DNA from: Zoogloea sp041911615
GTDB lineage: Bacteria; Pseudomonadota; Gammaproteobacteria; Burkholderiales; Rhodocyclaceae
Direction of reading: 5' to 3'
DNA length: 64,000 nt
Assembly: GCF_041911615.1 (NCBI RefSeq)
Contig: NZ_JAYROR010000001.1
Coordinates: forward strand, 1 to 64,000
The notes beneath the pieces were generated by a model. It searched no databases. It was not told where the DNA came from and worked only from the letters and a program-made list of their open reading frames with translations. Of this stretch, positions 24,426-32,590 are shown one piece after another; positions within the stretch are counted from its first letter, which is position 1, and every line of letters begins with the position of its first letter. The position numbers and the translations under genes were made by a program.

Positions 24426-25787
24426 TCAGGCTTTCTTGACTTTGACCGGACGTTTCCAGCCCGGAATGCTGACTTGCTTGGCGCGCGAGACGGTGAGTTC
24501 GCCGGCCGGCGCATCCTTCGAGAGCGTGGTGCCGGCACCGAGCGTGGCCCCCTTGCCGACGCGCACCGGCGCGACGAGCTGGGTGTCGGAGCCGATGAAC
24601 ACGTCGTCCTCGATGACGGTGCGGAACTTGTTGGCGCCGTCGTAGTTGCAGGTGATGGTGCCGGCGCCCACATTGACGCGCTGACCGATGTCGGCGTCGC
24701 CCACGTAGGCCAGGTGGTTGGCCTTGGAGTGGTTGGCGATCACGCTGTTCTTCACTTCGACGAAATTGCCCAGATGCACGTCTTCGCCCAGCACGGTGCC
24801 GGGGCGGGTGCGGGCATACGGGCCGATCACGCAGACCGGGCCCATCGTGGTGTCTTCGATCAGCGAGAACGGGGCGATGCGGGTGCCGGCGCCGATGGTG
24901 GCGTTGCGGATCACGCAGTTGGCGCCCACGCGCACGCCGTCGGCGAGTTCGACCTTGCCTTCGAAGACGCAGTTCACGTCGATCTCGACATCGCGCCCGC
25001 AGGTGAGCGTGCCGCGCACGTCGAGGCGGGCCGGGTCGATCACGGTGACGCCGGCGTCGGTGAGTCCGCGGGCGATGTTGCGCTGGTGGATGCGCTCGAG
25101 CTCGGCGAGTTGGGTCTTGTTGTTGACGCCGAGGGTTTCCTCGAAGGCGTCGGGCTGGGTGGTGACCACTTCGAGGCCTTCGGCCACCGCCATGGCGATG
25201 ATGTCGGTGAGGTAGTACTCACCCTGGGCGTTATCGTTCTTGAGGTTGGCAAGCCAGCTGCGCAGGCGCGTGACCGGCGCGGCAAGGATGCCGGTGTTCA
25301 CTTCCTGCACCTGGCGCTGCTCGGGGGTCGCATCCTTCTCTTCGACGATGCAGGTGACCTTGCCGGCTTCGCGGATGATCCGGCCGTAGCCGGTGGGATC
25401 GTCCATGTTGACGGTGAGCAGCGCGAGCTGGCGGTCGCTGGCTGCGGCCATCAGGCGCTGCAGGGTGGGCACGCCGATCAGCGGCACGTCGCCGTAGAGG
25501 ATCAGGGCAATGTCGCCATCCTCGACCAGCGGCATCGCCTGCTGCACCGCATGGCCGGTGCCCTGGGGCGGGTCCTGGCGCGCCCACGCGAGATCGGGTG
25601 CATCGAGGGCTTCACGCACCACTTCGCCACCGTGGCCATACACCACCACGATGCGCCGCGCCTCGAGGGCCCGGGCGGTATCGAGCACATGGCCCAGCAT
25701 CGGCTTGGCAGCAAGCGGCTGCAGGACTTTCGGCAACACCGAACGCATACGCTTGCCCTGGCCGGCAGCGAGAACGATCACTTCCAT
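24426..25787 (-). CDS. glmU: Bifunctional UDP-N-acetylglucosamine pyrophosphorylase / glucosamine-1-phosphate N-acetyltransferase GlmU
   Basis: 453 residues (E. coli 456). The start at 25787 (MEVIVLAAGQGKRM) is preferred because AAAGGA is 5 nt upstream; an ATG two codons earlier overlaps that site. N-terminal uridylyltransferase domain with the LAAGQGKRM nucleotide-binding loop, then a left-handed beta-helix acetyltransferase domain of hexapeptide repeats (for example VHLGNFVEVKNSVI, HLAYVGDADIGQRVNVGAGTI). It catalyses the last two steps to UDP-GlcNAc and lies directly upstream of glmS. Confidence 0.96.
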   Translation of the reverse strand: MEVIVLAAGQGKRMRSVLPKVLQPLAAKPMLGHVLDTARALEARRIVVVYGHGGEVVREALDAPDLAWARQDPPQGTGHAVQQAMPLVEDGDIALILYGDVPLIGVPTLQRLMAAASDRQLALLTVNMDDPTGYGRIIREAGKVTCIVEEKDATPEQRQVQEVNTGILAAPVTRLRSWLANLKNDNAQGEYYLTDIIAMAVAEGLEVVTTQPDAFEETLGVNNKTQLAELERIHQRNIARGLTDAGVTVIDPARLDVRGTLTCGRDVEIDVNCVFEGKVELADGVRVGANCVIRNATIGAGTRIAPFSLIEDTTMGPVCVIGPYARTRPGTVLGEDVHLGNFVEVKNSVIANHSKANHLAYVGDADIGQRVNVGAGTITCNYDGANKFRTVIEDDVFIGSDTQLVAPVRVGKGATLGAGTTLSKDAPAGELTVSRAKQVSIPGWKRPVKVKKA

Positions 25788-26000
25788 GGACATCCTTTAA
25801 ATGCGGTTTGAATTCAGTTCGGGCGGATTCTAGCACGCGCGGTTTTTACGCTATTGCGGCGCAGTTCTCGGTTTAGGCGCCATCGTAGCGCCACCCGCAT
25901 GTCAACTGATGCAACGCAACAATGATTTGATCTAGTGCTAAAGTTAGTTGGAAGACTTTCCGTAGAATCGTCTTGCTGCATAGCAAAATCAGGATACATC

Positions 26001-27413
26001 ATGACCAATCAAGCTAGCGATTTCATCCAGAACCGTACCTTCGACGAAATCGCCATCGGCGACTCCGCCCAGCTCGTCCGCACCCTGCTTCCCGAAGACA
26101 TCCACCTCTTCGCGGTGATGTCCGGCGACGTGAATCCGACCCACGTGGACCCGGAGTTCGCGCGCTCCAGCCAGTTCCGCGAGGTGGTCGGCCACTCGAT
26201 GTGGGGCAGCGTGCTGATCTCGTCGATCCTCGGCACCGAGTTCCCCGGCCCCGGCACCGTCTATGTCGGCCAGACCCTCAAGTTCTGGCGCCCGATCACC
26301 ATCGGCGACACCCTCACCGTCACCATCACCTGCGTCCAGCGCTTCGAGCACAACCACCATCTGCTGCTCGAATGCCTGTGCGTCAATCAGGACGGCCTGA
26401 AGGTGATCGACGGCACCGCCGAGGTCATGGCGCCCACCGAAAAGATCAAACGCCCGCGCATGGCGCTGCCCGAGATCACCATCTCCGACCGCCAGCAGCG
26501 CTACCTGCACGTGCTCGAGATGACCAAGGGCATGGAGCCGATTCCCATCGCCGTCGCGCACCCCTGCGACACCGAGTCGCTGCGCGGCCCGATCCAGGCC
26601 CGCGATGCCGGTCTGGTGATCCCGGTACTGGTCGGCCCCGCCAACAAGATCCGCGAGGTGGCCGAGCGCGAAGGCATCGACCTGCACGGCGTGCGCATCG
26701 TCGACGTGCCCCACAGCCATGCCGCCGCAGAAACCGCCGTGCGCCTCGCCCGCACCGGCGAGGTCGAGGCGCTGATGAAGGGCTCGCTGCACACCGACGA
26801 GCTGATGAGCGAAGTCGTGGCCAAGGAAACCGGCCTGCGCACCTCGCGCCGCATTTCCCACGTCTTCATGGCCGACGTGCCCACCTACCCGCACCCGCTG
26901 CTCATCACCGACGCCGCGATCAACATCGAGCCGACCCTCGCCGACAAGGTTCACATCATCCAGAACGCCATCGAACTGGCGATCATGATGGGCGTACCCG
27001 AGCCCAAGGTGGCGATCCTGTCCGCCGTCGAGACGGTGAACGAGAAGATCCGCTCCACCCTCGATGCCGCCGCCCTGTGCAAGATGGCCGATCGCGGCCA
27101 GATCAAGGGCGGCCTGCTCGACGGCCCGCTGGCCTTCGACAACGCCGTGTCGCTGGTGGCCGCCAAGACCAAGGGCATCCGCTCCGCCGTCGCCGGCCAG
27201 GCCGACATCCTGATCGTGCCCGATCTCGAATCGGGCAACATGGTCGCCAAGCAGCTCGAATACCTCGCCGACGCCCTGATGGCCGGCGTGGTGCTCGGCA
27301 CCCGCGTGCCCATCGTGCTGACCAGCCGAGCCGATACCGCCGAAACCCGTACCGCCTCCTGCGCCATCGCGCAGCTGATGGCCCACAAACGCCGCCAGGG
27401 AGTCCGCCTGTGA
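26001..27413 (+). CDS. MaoC-like enoyl-CoA hydratase / phosphate acetyltransferase fusion protein
   Basis: 470 residues from ATG at 26001 (AGGA 6 nt upstream). Residues about 10-145 form a MaoC hot-dog domain with the hydratase motif (D-x4-H: GDVNPTHVDPEFA). Residues about 165-465 form a phosphotransacetylase domain (MKGSLHTDELM, VFMADVPTYPHPLLITDAAIN, GLLDGPLAFDNAVS). Such fusions are annotated as bifunctional enoyl-CoA hydratase/phosphate acetyltransferase in Proteobacteria. With the overlapping ackA downstream it should convert acyl-CoA to acyl-phosphate and on to acid plus ATP. The 213-bp region shared with divergent glmU holds the promoter. Confidence 0.9.
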   Translation: MTNQASDFIQNRTFDEIAIGDSAQLVRTLLPEDIHLFAVMSGDVNPTHVDPEFARSSQFREVVGHSMWGSVLISSILGTEFPGPGTVYVGQTLKFWRPITIGDTLTVTITCVQRFEHNHHLLLECLCVNQDGLKVIDGTAEVMAPTEKIKRPRMALPEITISDRQQRYLHVLEMTKGMEPIPIAVAHPCDTESLRGPIQARDAGLVIPVLVGPANKIREVAEREGIDLHGVRIVDVPHSHAAAETAVRLARTGEVEALMKGSLHTDELMSEVVAKETGLRTSRRISHVFMADVPTYPHPLLITDAAINIEPTLADKVHIIQNAIELAIMMGVPEPKVAILSAVETVNEKIRSTLDAAALCKMADRGQIKGGLLDGPLAFDNAVSLVAAKTKGIRSAVAGQADILIVPDLESGNMVAKQLEYLADALMAGVVLGTRVPIVLTSRADTAETRTASCAIAQLMAHKRRQGVRL

Positions 27414-28609
27414 AAGCCGTCCTCATCCTCAATGCGGGCTCGTCGAGCCTGAAGTTCGCCCTTTTCCCGATGACCCCGAAGCTGGCCGACATGCCACGCC
27501 TGTCGGGCCAGGTCGAAGGCATCGGCGCCGAGCCGCTGATGGCCGCCAAGGACACCAACACCGGCGAGCGCTTCACCGAAGCCCTGGTGGTGCCCGCCGG
27601 CACCGACCAGAACGGCCAGCATCGGGTCGCGCTGGAGTTCATTTTCGACTGGATCAACCGGCACAGCCCGGGCGTCGAGATTGTCGCCGCCGGCCACCGC
27701 ATCGTGCATGGCGGCGACCACTACGGCGCGCCGGTCGTGCTCACCCCCGAGGTCGTCGCCGAACTCGAAACCCTGATTCCCCTGGCCCCGCTGCACCAGC
27801 CGCACAACCTGCGCGCGATCAAGTCGCTGTTCACGCTGATGCCGGACGTCAAGCAGGTGGGCTGTTTCGACACCGCCTTCCACCGCACCCGCCTGCCCGT
27901 CGCCGAGCGCTTTCCGCTGCCCCGCGCACTCTTCAACGAGGGCGTGAAGCGATACGGCTTCCATGGCCTGTCTTACGAATACGTATCGCGCCAGCTCCCC
28001 GACCTCCTCGGCGAGGAAAAGGCCCGCGGCGCCATCGTCATCGCCCACCTGGGCAACGGCGCCAGCATGTGCGCGCTGCGCGACGGCCTGTCCCGCGACA
28101 CGAGCATGGGTTTCACCGCGGTCGATGGCCTGATGATGGGCACGCGCACCGGCACCCTCGACCCGGGCGTAATCCTGCACCTGATCGAACAGAAGGGCAT
28201 GGACGCCAAGGCGTTGTCCAACCTGATCTACAAGCAGTCCGGCCTGCTCGGCGTGTCCGGCCTCAGCCAGGACATGCGCGCCCTGCTCGACTCCGACGAA
28301 GACGCCGCGAAGGAAGCCATCGAGCTGTTCTGCTACCGCGCCGCCTGCATGATCGGCCAGCTGTCGATGGCCGCCGGCGGCCTCGAGGCGCTGGTCTTCA
28401 CCGGCGGCATCGGCGAGCACGCGGCGCCGGTACGCGCCCGTATCGCCGAGTGGCTTGAATGGACCGGTCTCCACCTCTACCCCGCCGCCAACCAACGCCA
28501 CGCCACCCGCATCCATACCAAAGACAGCAAGGTGGAAGTCCTGGTGGTACCCACCAACGAGGAATGGATGATCGGCCACCACGCGGTGAACCTGCTCGGG
28601 CTGGGCTGA
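27410..28609 (+). CDS. ackA: Acetate kinase AckA
   Basis: 399 residues from GTG at 27410, overlapping the phosphotransacetylase stop (GTGA) with AGGGAG upstream. ASKHA-fold kinase: LNAGSSSLKFALF at the N-terminus, GHRIVHGGDHYG, FDTAFHRTRL, RYGFHGLSYEYV, and the phosphate-binding segment VIAHLGNGASMCAL, with TGGIGEHAAPVRARI near the C-terminus. It makes ATP from acetyl-phosphate (or longer acyl-phosphates) produced by the upstream fusion protein. A strong terminator follows 27 nt after the stop. Confidence 0.96.
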   Translation: MKAVLILNAGSSSLKFALFPMTPKLADMPRLSGQVEGIGAEPLMAAKDTNTGERFTEALVVPAGTDQNGQHRVALEFIFDWINRHSPGVEIVAAGHRIVHGGDHYGAPVVLTPEVVAELETLIPLAPLHQPHNLRAIKSLFTLMPDVKQVGCFDTAFHRTRLPVAERFPLPRALFNEGVKRYGFHGLSYEYVSRQLPDLLGEEKARGAIVIAHLGNGASMCALRDGLSRDTSMGFTAVDGLMMGTRTGTLDPGVILHLIEQKGMDAKALSNLIYKQSGLLGVSGLSQDMRALLDSDEDAAKEAIELFCYRAACMIGQLSMAAGGLEALVFTGGIGEHAAPVRARIAEWLEWTGLHLYPAANQRHATRIHTKDSKVEVLVVPTNEEWMIGHHAVNLLGLG

Positions 28610-28636
28610 GCCTCTTCGGCCAGTGCCGATCTGGGT

Positions 28637-28665
28637 AAAGGGCAAGGCTGCGGCCTTGCCCTTTT
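28637..28665. terminator. Bidirectional intrinsic terminator between ackA and the PAAR gene
   Basis: AAAGGGCAAGG-CTGCGG-CCTTGCCCTTTT: an 8-bp GC-rich stem (28640-28647/28654-28661) flanked by A and T runs, so it can act on both strands. It lies between convergent ackA (stop 28609) and the T6SS PAAR gene (stop 28673). Confidence 0.85.
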
Positions 28666-28672
28666 CATTTCA

Positions 28673-28936
28673 TCAGGATCGACCGGCAGCCGTCTCCGTC
28701 GAGATCAGTGTTGCGCCGCAACTGGTGCGGTGCCCCTCGAAAGCCACCGGCACACCATCCAGCAGGACGTTCGGATCGCCTTCGGCGATCACGCAATTCG
28801 AGTGCCCCCGCTGCGGGCAGGCGCAAGCATCGCCCCGGCGAGCCACCGCCCGGCCCATCACCGCTCCCGGCCCGCTCGCCCCAACCACCTTGCCACCGTG
28901 GCTGGTCGGGTCGCCCTGTCGGATCACACCTTTCAT
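28673..28936 (-). CDS. PAAR-domain T6SS spike-tip protein
   Basis: 87 residues; the start at 28936 has AAGAAAGG 8 nt upstream. The whole protein is one PAAR domain: MKGVIRQGDPTSHGG at the start, then HSNCVIAEGDPNVLLDGVPVAFEGHRTSCGATLI. Cysteines and histidines at the usual positions should bind a zinc ion at the tip. PAAR proteins cap the VgrG trimer of type VI secretion systems. It lies downstream of vgrG, tle3 and tla3 on the same strand, with a 52-nt gap after tla3, so it is probably the matching tip for this spike. Confidence 0.92.
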   Translation of the reverse strand: MKGVIRQGDPTSHGGKVVGASGPGAVMGRAVARRGDACACPQRGHSNCVIAEGDPNVLLDGVPVAFEGHRTSCGATLISTETAAGRS

Positions 28937-28988
28937 CGCACGCACCTTTCTTCATCAATCGCGCCCGACGAGAAGCGCGACGAATGTG

Positions 28989-30455
28989 TCATTGAGAATA
29001 CCCCTGCATGTACCGCGACCAGTCCAGGTCCTTGCGCAGGCCCCACCAGGGCAGGTAGGCGTGCCGCTCGGCACGGGCGCGGAACCAGTCCTTGTCCGGG
29101 TCCACGATCCGGGCGCGGGCCGGCGGGGTGACGACGACGGCGGTGGCGCGCTCGGGCTCGGTGGTGCCGGCCACCAGCACCGGCTGGCCTTTCTGGTGGG
29201 TCCACGCCACAGCGAGGGCGAGGTTGGTGACGGCGCTGCCCGTGCCCATGTCCCCCAGGAACCTGGCGGTATTGAAGCCGTCCTTCAGGAGATCGAGTTC
29301 GGGCAGCACTTCGGTCATGGCGCCCCCCAGGCGCCCCAGCCGCTCGCCGGAGGCGGGGCCGCTGCCGGCGTCGTGGATCACCCGGCCGATGCGCGCGGGG
29401 GCGACGCCGGCCTGATCGGCCGCGGCCCGCATGGCGTCGTGCCAGGCCTGGGCGGCGCGGGAACGGTGCTCCGCCGGCGCCACGGCCTGGAGGCTGCGCT
29501 CCGCCGGCCGGGCGATCCAGGCGAGGGGTTCGCGCCGGGTGTCGAGGCGCGGGCCGGCGAGCACCAGCAGCGTGCAGTTCTCGGCGATCGATTCGTCGTT
29601 GGGAAAGTCCGGCGCGTCCCAGTTCATCACCCAGACCGTCTTGTCGGGGTGGGCTTCGAGGTAGTCGAGCGCTGCGGCGAGGGCGCGGAAACCCGCGCTG
29701 GCACCCCCGGCGGTGATGCGCACGTCGGCGGGGATATCGGCGGAAGAGAGGTCCGGCACGTCGTAGAACGAGAATTCGTCGCGCAAGGCCGTACGGACGT
29801 ACTCCGCAGCTTGCTCGCGGGGCAGGCGGGGGGTGTCGGGGATCGCGAATTCCACCCGGATGCCCGCCAGTTCCCGCCAGTATTTCGGACTCTTGGCGTT
29901 GACGGTGTAGAAGTAGGTGTCGTAGAGAGCGTAAGGGATGCCGAAGGGACGAACGATTTTTGCAGCATAGCGCTCAAAAATTTCGTCAAACGGGCGGGTT
30001 TTATTCACGTTTGTGACGATGGATGAGACATAGCCGATTCGGGTGAATTTTTCGGGCCTGGTTTTGACTTGGTAGTCATTCTTATTGGGAACGGCCAGCC
30101 CCTGCACCCACAGCAGCTGCCATTCGGTCGGGTAGTCCCGGCGCACCAGCGGATTCATCCATTGCACCCCGACAACCTGAGCGCGGAAGGGTTCAGTGGG
30201 GGGGGCGGCCGAGGCCTGTGCGGAATCGGGTGCGGCAAGGCCTTGAGTGGTGCAAGCGGCGGTGCCGAGGAGCACGGTCAGCAGCGCGAAAAGGGCGGGA
30301 AGTGCGAACAGGCGCATGACAAGGGTTTCCGTATCGAGGGTTTGGTCGGGGTGGAAGTGCCACGTCCAGACGAGCACCGCAAAAAGTCCAAAGGCATAAA
30401 CCACGAAGCCGGCGGCCAGGCGGCGCGGCCAGGAGGACAAGAGCGCGTCGATCAT
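28989..30455 (-). CDS. Tla3-like T6SS lipase adaptor (DUF2875 family)
   Basis: 488 residues from ATG at 30455, overlapping the effector stop by 4 nt (ATGA). Two hydrophobic helices at the N-terminus (about residues 12-30, RLAAGFVVYAFGLFAVLVW, and 46-66, VMRLFALPALFALLTVLLGTA) are followed by a soluble region beginning near FRAQVVGVQWMNPLVRRDYPTEWQ, the segment I associate with the DUF2875/Tla3 family. In Pseudomonas aeruginosa Tla3 is needed to load the Tle3 lipase onto VgrG2b. Order here: vgrG, lipase, this gene, PAAR. The family call rests on this segment and the gene context. Confidence 0.78.
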   Translation of the reverse strand: MIDALLSSWPRRLAAGFVVYAFGLFAVLVWTWHFHPDQTLDTETLVMRLFALPALFALLTVLLGTAACTTQGLAAPDSAQASAAPPTEPFRAQVVGVQWMNPLVRRDYPTEWQLLWVQGLAVPNKNDYQVKTRPEKFTRIGYVSSIVTNVNKTRPFDEIFERYAAKIVRPFGIPYALYDTYFYTVNAKSPKYWRELAGIRVEFAIPDTPRLPREQAAEYVRTALRDEFSFYDVPDLSSADIPADVRITAGGASAGFRALAAALDYLEAHPDKTVWVMNWDAPDFPNDESIAENCTLLVLAGPRLDTRREPLAWIARPAERSLQAVAPAEHRSRAAQAWHDAMRAAADQAGVAPARIGRVIHDAGSGPASGERLGRLGGAMTEVLPELDLLKDGFNTARFLGDMGTGSAVTNLALAVAWTHQKGQPVLVAGTTEPERATAVVVTPPARARIVDPDKDWFRARAERHAYLPWWGLRKDLDWSRYMQGYSQ

Positions 30456-32590
30456 GATTGCGAGTCCGATGTGGACCGCCGGATACTGCGCGCGTCCACC
30501 ACCCCTTCCGGACGTCGGGCCTCGCTGGTCTTGACCCATACTTCCAAAGGCTGCTTGTTCATGAAGCCAAACTGGAAGTATTCGCTCAGGTCGAGATGAG
30601 GATGGCCTTTATCCAAACCTTCCGCACAGTACCGCCAATCCGCCTCCACCCGTAGGGTCTGCCAGTCCTGCTCGCTCAGGGTGCACACCCCGATCGCCAC
30701 GTCGTAGGCCAAGGCCATTTCTGCGTGTTTGGGATTGGTGAGGATGGACGAGTGGTCGGTGGCGCTGGCGTCGACGCCCTCCCGGAGCATTTGCAGGATC
30801 TCGCCCTCGCGCCAGACCTGGTAGTCGGCCCCACCGTCGCCCCCTGGTGCCTCGCCGGGCACCGAACCGTCCGCCTGGGCACGGCCTTGACGGCGCGCCC
30901 GGGCGCGCAGTTCGGCCCGATGCTCGTAGCGCAGGTGGGCTTCGGACTGTTCGTCGCCCCGGGGCGCATCGGACTGTTCGTCGTCGGGGGGCGCAACGGC
31001 GGCACCGTCATCGCGGACAGTGTGGATACCGTGCCGGGCATAGGGATCGTTCGGGTCGGACGCCGTCTTGGCTCGATTGCGGGCCTGGCCGGCGGGATCC
31101 CAGGTTCCATCGAAGTTGTCCGACGCCTTGCCATAACGCCAGACTTTGGGGAGAAACTCCACTGGCAACGGGGGGGCCGTGATCGGGATGCACCACTGAT
31201 CGTCTGGCTCGGCATTGACTCGAATCTTTGCAGCCTGGGTGACGACGACGAAGAACGGCGCGGAGAGCACCGTCATGATCTTGCCGACGAAGCTCTGGTT
31301 GGACGCCAGCCCTTGCTGAATGCTGTAGCGGGCTGGGGGCGACGGCGGAATCCAGAAACTGCCAGGATAGGGGTCGGGCTCCCGCATACGGCGCTGCTTC
31401 CAGTAGTGGTATTCGCCCCCCGCCTGGCCGACGTTGTAGTTGTACGCAAAGACGCGCTGGGAGAAAACGCCTTCCCCGTTGGTGTCCTTGATTTGTTCCT
31501 TGCTCATGCCCAGCCAGCCGATGCCCTGCACGGCATCGGCGGAGATCACCTGATCGTGGGGGTTGCAATAGAGGGTGACCCGGCCATGGTTGCTGCCGTC
31601 GAGGCCATAGCGGACCCGGTCTTTCTCGGCCTCGAAGCCGCGGCTTCCGTCGACAGGGGTCGGGTTGGCCATGCATTGATCCACCCACGCCGATGATTGT
31701 GCGCAGCCCGCGCGGGCCCGCAGCAGATCGAAGAAATTGGCGAGGGTGGTGATGCGGGCGGAGTGGCTGACCCGACCACTGTCTCCGTGTTCATTCGTCG
31801 TCGTGCGTTGGGCCCAGGCTTCGGTCAGGTTACGGTCGACCAGGCTCAAGGGCGGATTGCAAAGCACGAAATTGTCGGCCTGGATGCCGAGCCGGTCGGC
31901 GAGAAAGGCGGCACCGATGCCGACCATGTTGCCCTGGCTGTGGCAGACGACGGTAATCGGGCAGTCGGCCTGCTTGTCGCGGATGGATTTGATCAGCTTG
32001 GCGAGACGCAGCGCGGCAAAGGCATAGTAGGCGCGGTGGGGGCAGAAATAAACACTGCGTCCCGCAACGGGGTTGAGGTGCTGGGCGGTGATCCACAGGA
32101 AGAGGCGGTCGTTGAGACCGTCGGTCCACAAGTCGGCGACCGCGGAGCAGCCGTTGGCGAATGGGCCGCCGCCCCAGTAGTCGTCCTCGTTGAGCATGAT
32201 GCCCTGGCCGAAGGTCTTGACGTCCTTTTTGGTTGCCTTGTATCCCCAGCGGAAGCGGATCACCGGCGACCAGTTGGGAGCGGGCTTGATGAAATTCTTG
32301 CCATCGCGGTCTGGAGCAATGAAACCTTCTGGATCGAGTTCGTCCGTATATGCGCACGGAATCAGCCGTCCGGTGCGATTGCCCTGGAATGCCAGCTGGC
32401 TGGCCTGCCGGGCCAGCCGGGTGTTGAGGCCTTCGCACAGGCCGTCTTCGGCGGCGTCGTACCACTCACCGTCGGAATTGACGCCATGTACGAAAATGAC
32501 GACCCCGGGCAGGGGCAACTGGCTGGGGACGTACATCAACCCGTGGCCGGGCAGGAGTGCGTAGTCGGAGACGCTGCAGAGGAGGCTCAT
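30452..32590 (-). CDS. tle3: Tle3-type T6SS phospholipase effector (alpha/beta hydrolase, DUF3274)
   Basis: 712 residues from ATG at 32590, overlapping the vgrG stop by 4 nt. The N-terminal half is an alpha/beta hydrolase: VVIFVHGVNSDGEWYD supplies the oxyanion region, and the nucleophile elbow is VVCHSQGNMVG (Ser218), with Cys where the usual motif has Gly. D346 (CNPHDQV) and H613 (ATDHSSI) are the likely triad partners. The C-terminal third contains an acidic/arginine-rich linker (about 525-590) and the DUF3274-like end. Family members are antibacterial lipases delivered to the periplasm. It has no signal peptide, as expected for a VgrG-carried effector. No cognate Tsi3 gene is visible beside it. 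Confidence 0.85.
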   Translation of the reverse strand: MSLLCSVSDYALLPGHGLMYVPSQLPLPGVVIFVHGVNSDGEWYDAAEDGLCEGLNTRLARQASQLAFQGNRTGRLIPCAYTDELDPEGFIAPDRDGKNFIKPAPNWSPVIRFRWGYKATKKDVKTFGQGIMLNEDDYWGGGPFANGCSAVADLWTDGLNDRLFLWITAQHLNPVAGRSVYFCPHRAYYAFAALRLAKLIKSIRDKQADCPITVVCHSQGNMVGIGAAFLADRLGIQADNFVLCNPPLSLVDRNLTEAWAQRTTTNEHGDSGRVSHSARITTLANFFDLLRARAGCAQSSAWVDQCMANPTPVDGSRGFEAEKDRVRYGLDGSNHGRVTLYCNPHDQVISADAVQGIGWLGMSKEQIKDTNGEGVFSQRVFAYNYNVGQAGGEYHYWKQRRMREPDPYPGSFWIPPSPPARYSIQQGLASNQSFVGKIMTVLSAPFFVVVTQAAKIRVNAEPDDQWCIPITAPPLPVEFLPKVWRYGKASDNFDGTWDPAGQARNRAKTASDPNDPYARHGIHTVRDDGAAVAPPDDEQSDAPRGDEQSEAHLRYEHRAELRARARRQGRAQADGSVPGEAPGGDGGADYQVWREGEILQMLREGVDASATDHSSILTNPKHAEMALAYDVAIGVCTLSEQDWQTLRVEADWRYCAEGLDKGHPHLDLSEYFQFGFMNKQPLEVWVKTSEARRPEGVVDARSIRRSTSDSQS

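Noticed and set aside
22598..24439. A 613-codon plus-strand frame opposite glmS
   Set aside because: Antisense shadow of glmS with biased Gly/His/Val composition; glmS is unambiguous.
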